NCBI GenBank assembly: GCA_014706385.1
Contig: JACGZH010000002.1
Coordinates: forward strand, 372,001 to 436,000
Reading direction: 5' to 3'
DNA length: 64,000 nt
DNA from: Phaffia rhodozyma
Taxonomy: Eukaryota; Basidiomycota; Tremellomycetes; Cystofilobasidiales; Mrakiaceae
This document shows positions 59,429-64,000 of this stretch, one piece after another (positions within the stretch are counted from its first letter, which is position 1; every line of letters begins with the position of its first letter). Under the pieces are notes generated by a model. That model was not told where the DNA came from. It saw nothing but the letters and a program-made list of their open reading frames with translations, and did no database searches. The translations under genes were made by a program, and so were the position numbers.

Positions 59429-60176
59429 GATTGCTTGAAAAGAAGAGGGTCAAAAGTTCTCAATGGACGGAACGAACGAGAGGAGAGAAGGTTTCAAGAA
59501 CCAAAAAATCAGTTAAGCCGGTTTGTTAATTTGGCACATTCAAACTCCGTTTCCGGTTAGTCACCTTCTTCAACCCTAACGATCGCATCCATTGGTTAGG
59601 CCTAGTTCTTCAAGGACACAACCGGCGCCATTGAAGAGACCGAAGATATATACATTAGAGAGAGAGACAGAAAGAGAGAGCGCGCGAAGGGTGCAGAGAA
59701 GTCGCCAAAGAATGAACTTGAAGAAAGGAAGCATTGGAGAAAACAGTGACTATTTAGTAAGGTCTCAAAGATTGGCAGGAAGAGCAGATTGTGTCATACG
59801 AAGCATCACTTAACCCCTCTGATGTGAAGCAGTTCTATGCACGATACCCTCTCAGTCAATAGTCTCTGGTGATGCGTGATAAAGATCAACCCACCGTATC
59901 GTTGCCGAGCGAGATCTCCTTATTCATCAAAAAAAAATCCCTAGGGTATCTGAAGATATCAACAACATCTTTACTCGGTCGGATCATAGTTGTCTGGAAA
60001 CACTGCCGATGACTCGGCCGAGACGTTCATTACAAAAATACATTCCATAGGACTACAAAAAGATGTAATGAGTCGAGCGGATCACCTAATATAATTATTT
60101 TTGTGCACGTCCCTCACGTCATCCAGCGGTTCTAACAACTGCTGGATCGCATTCATCCCTTCCACCTCAACCACTC
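59429..60176. other. Divergent intergenic region RRP12/PA-TM-RING gene
   Basis: This 748-bp region contains both promoters. Short open frames have no recognisable content. The last 70 bp before 60177 are C/T-rich. Confidence 0.5.
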
Positions 60177-61924
60177 ATGCTTTCCTCAAAGGTCTCTCTC
60201 GTTTGGCTCTGCCATCTAGCATTCTTTTTAGTATCTATTGCGTCTCCACTCTTGTTGGATACCAAGTCTATTTCTTCACCAGACGAAGCTTCATCCATTG
60301 GATTTACAACATCGGGGTCCGTCGGATGGATCGGCTGGTTGAGTGGGTGGGGATGGGGAGGAGGTCGGGTACAACTTCTGGTTCGTTCGACTTTCATCCT
60401 GGTCGTATTTTCCTATCTATGGCTTTCCTTGAAGTATCAATACACTGGCAAAGAAGAAAGTACAGTGTTTCTGATCCTCCTTATATATTAGAACCCCAAG
60501 ATACTCCCTTTGGGTACAGCGTTTCCCGTCCGGTTCGCCTCCTTCACCCAGCGTCTAGGATCTTCTCCACCAAACCTTCCTGCTCATGAGATCACCAACC
60601 CTCTCGCAGGACTTCTCCTCCCAATAACAGACTTCTCTTCTGCTCCCAAAAACACAACTATACTCGCTTGCTCTGCCCGTCATCTCTCGCGTTCTCCATC
60701 CCATCGTGTGACCAACGTCACTTCACACTCGGAGCTGCCAAAGATTGCTCTAACCATGCGAGGCTCATGCTCGTTTGCCGCCAAGGTTCGCCTCGCTCAA
60801 TCACTGGGCGCGGATGTTGTTCTTGTTGGTGATGCTCCAGCATATCCATCCGAGCCAGACTCGGTGGGTAGGGAACGAACAAGCTTGCTCACGATGTATT
60901 CTCCTGAGGATACTTCTGACTTGTACATCCCTGCAGTCTTTATCTCTCGATCGACCTATCTATCTCTTCTCGACGAACTTAGGGCCAAGACCGAACAACC
61001 GCCGTCAGAAGAGTCTTCCACCGAGGTTGAAATCATGCTATCCCAGGATGAAGACTGGGAGCGGCCTTTGATGGATCTTCTTCTCTTGATCCTTTTGCTT
61101 CCCTCGTTACTGACGATCACCACTCTGGGATGCCATCAACTCGGCGTCATCCGTAAGAGAAGAAAAGATCGAGCTCGACCGGAAGTCGTCGACTCTTTAG
61201 AGACCAGGGTGTGGACCGAGGACGGTTGGGAAAAGCTTCAGACTGGACGGCCGGTCTCAGGAGTAGCCATAAATAGCGAAACGACTAACGTTCCACTGGA
61301 TCATTCAAATCCAAATGCATCCTCGTCATCATCATTACAACCACCGGCACAAAGCGGGAGCCGTCAGTTTGCTCGCCCCCAAGAATATTTTGGCGTCGAA
61401 GAGGTATGTAGTTTCTCTCGTAACTATCGACAGTATTGATCATTGACTGCCACTTCGATGACACAGTGCACGATCTGTCTTGAAAACTTTAAAAAAGGAG
61501 AGGTTGTTCGGATTCTTCCTTGTGGCCACATGTGAGTCGATCAACACCTGATCCTGAGCATGCTTTCTAATACCGACCGGGCCAAGTCTCACCTCCTGCG
61601 ACGTTCTCAGTTTTCACAGAGATGAGATCGATAGCTGGCTGAAGGGTTGGAAAAAACTTGTGAGGCTACTTTCTCTCCACATACCTCTCATGACATATAG
61701 AGAATCTCTGGACTGAAATCTGTGTATGGTGTAACTAGTGCCCAACATGCAAATTCGATATCACCCAGCAGCCTTCTTCTCAGTCACATAACACGTTATC
61801 TTTCACAACCGGCACTGCCATCCCAGAAGATGATAGTCCAGCGCTCACGAGGTCTTCTAATTCCGGGAGAGAATCCAATGAAGCGCCTACAGAGGCTACA
61901 CCCCTTCTTAACTCATCTCCTTAA
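60177..61924 (+). CDS. PA-TM-RING type E3 ubiquitin ligase (RNF13-like)
   Basis: Membrane-anchored ubiquitin ligase of the endomembrane system. Exons: 60177-60380, 60492-61403, 61467-61531, 61611-61659, 61739-61924 (471 aa). A signal peptide (VSLVWLCHLAFFLVSIASPL) is followed by a protease-associated domain with IALTMRGSCSFAAKVRLAQS and LGADVVLVGD. A membrane span follows, LMDLLLLILLLPSLLTITTL. The cytosolic RING-H2 is spread over three exons: CTICLENFKKGEVVRILPCGH, IFHRDEIDSWLKG, CPTCKFDI. Spacing C-x2-C, C-x-H, H, C-x2-C is intact. The tail is Ser/Thr-rich ending ATPLLNSSP. The first intron (GTTCGT donor) is inferred because the unspliced frame stops at 60489-60491. AATAAA lies at 62079. 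Confidence 0.9.
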
Positions 61925-62506
61925 ATACGTTTTTCTTAGACATTTTCTTGGCTAGTAGTATACAAACTTCATCCGTTCGCCGTTTATTCTTCTTTTATAC
62001 CTGTTATTCCTTAACTTTCATTTGAAACTACGTCTGTATTGTAACATTACGTCCGGCTTGATGACTTTGATGATTTTAATAAAATATTTTCTAACGAGAT
62101 GGGTATCTACAGATCTGAGTAAACGTATTGGAAAGTAGATAGAGTTAAACTGATCAGAGATTGAATGGCACAGCCTGTTACGCCTTAGCGAGTGATTTCT
62201 TTGTTAAACTGTCCCGTGAGTTTCCGGGAAAGATCCCCCATCAACATCAACAACCAACTGCTGCTCCATCAGACGAATTACAGACTACTCATCCTACACT
62301 CCTCATCAGATAAAAAGTTCTTTTATTATAACAAATCGTATGTCTGCTTCTTCTTTTTCGAATTGATTTGACTGAAGCTCCGGTATTCTTCCACATCAGT
62401 GTCATACCTGCTATCTAGTGTTTCGTTTAGTTTCATGTCCCTACAAGCGTTCATCATCCTGACCACTGATCTTTCGCCATTCTACAATATCATCTGATTT
62501 ATATAG
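61925..62506. other. Intergenic region PA-TM-RING/YPT31
   Basis: This 582-bp region has an AATAAAATATTTT stretch at about 62079-62090 that likely belongs to 3' end formation of the ligase gene. No gene is seen. Confidence 0.5.
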
Positions 62507-63954
<1,448 letters not shown>

Positions 63955-64000
63955 ATAGAGAGATCATCCGCTGCGTGCATATATACACGCTCGCCCTTTG

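Overview
This window is nuclear DNA of a fungus, most likely a basidiomycetous yeast of the Tremellomycetes type. The evidence is dense short spliceosomal introns (about 60-250 bp, up to 14 coding exons per gene), pyrimidine-rich promoters, and fungal-type orthologues (c-type V-ATPase proteolipid, Sip5, Kap123, Ptc7, Cox8). An intron-rich yeast such as Phaffia/Xanthophyllomyces would fit, but the species is not established. No bacterial operons, CRISPR arrays, mobile elements, rRNA or convincing tRNA genes were seen. Coordinates below are coding spans. Exon boundaries were worked out by hand from donor/acceptor motifs and phase; in the genes I rate highly, exons join in frame to a stop with family motifs intact.

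Layout. 1-3002 (+) ornithine decarboxylase behind a long leader. 4582-5917 (-) ribosomal protein S18/uS13. 6069-6525 (-) a doubtful small gene. 6858-8035 (+) Lrp1/Rrp47 (C1D). 8470-9604 (-) V-ATPase proteolipid c/c'. 10191-12678 (+) mitochondrial PP2C of the Ptc7 type. 13389-15004 (+) OTU deubiquitinase. 16069-18209 (-) YheT/EHT1-type alpha/beta hydrolase. 18415-20086 (+) Kae1. 20322-21479 (+) Cox8. 22167-25626 (-) GPATCH1. 25803-27267 (+) Rtr1/RPAP2. 27591-30032 (-) Alg1. 30310-32206 (+) a cullin-like protein without the cullin C-terminal domain. 32550-34142 (-) conserved-looking unknown. 34673-37451 (-) mitochondrial citrate synthase. 38813-43401 (+) Kap123/importin-4. 44133-46057 (+) a second Ptc7-like PP2C. 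46435-48970 (+) GMP synthase. 49477-50079 (+) unknown. 51715-53921 (-) Sip5. 54484-59428 (-) Rrp12. 60177-61924 (+) PA-TM-RING ubiquitin ligase. 62507-63954 (+) Ypt31/Rab11.

Most genes are housekeeping and not functionally clustered. Several pairs are divergent over short shared promoters (GPATCH1/RTR1, ALG1/cullin-like, VMA/PTC7). Ribosome biogenesis and RNA processing (RPS18, LRP1, RRP12, GPATCH1, RTR1, KAE1, KAP123) and mitochondrial function (COX8, CIT1, two PTC7-type phosphatases) are well represented.

The most unusual content is gene architecture. A start codon is split by an intron in RPS18, and introns follow 5 or 6 coding nucleotides after the start in two other genes. Internal micro-exons of 4, 5, 10 and 13 nt occur. 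Many 5' splice sites read GTTCGT rather than GTRAGT. The truncated cullin-like gene and the pair of Ptc7-type phosphatases are the best candidates for new biology.
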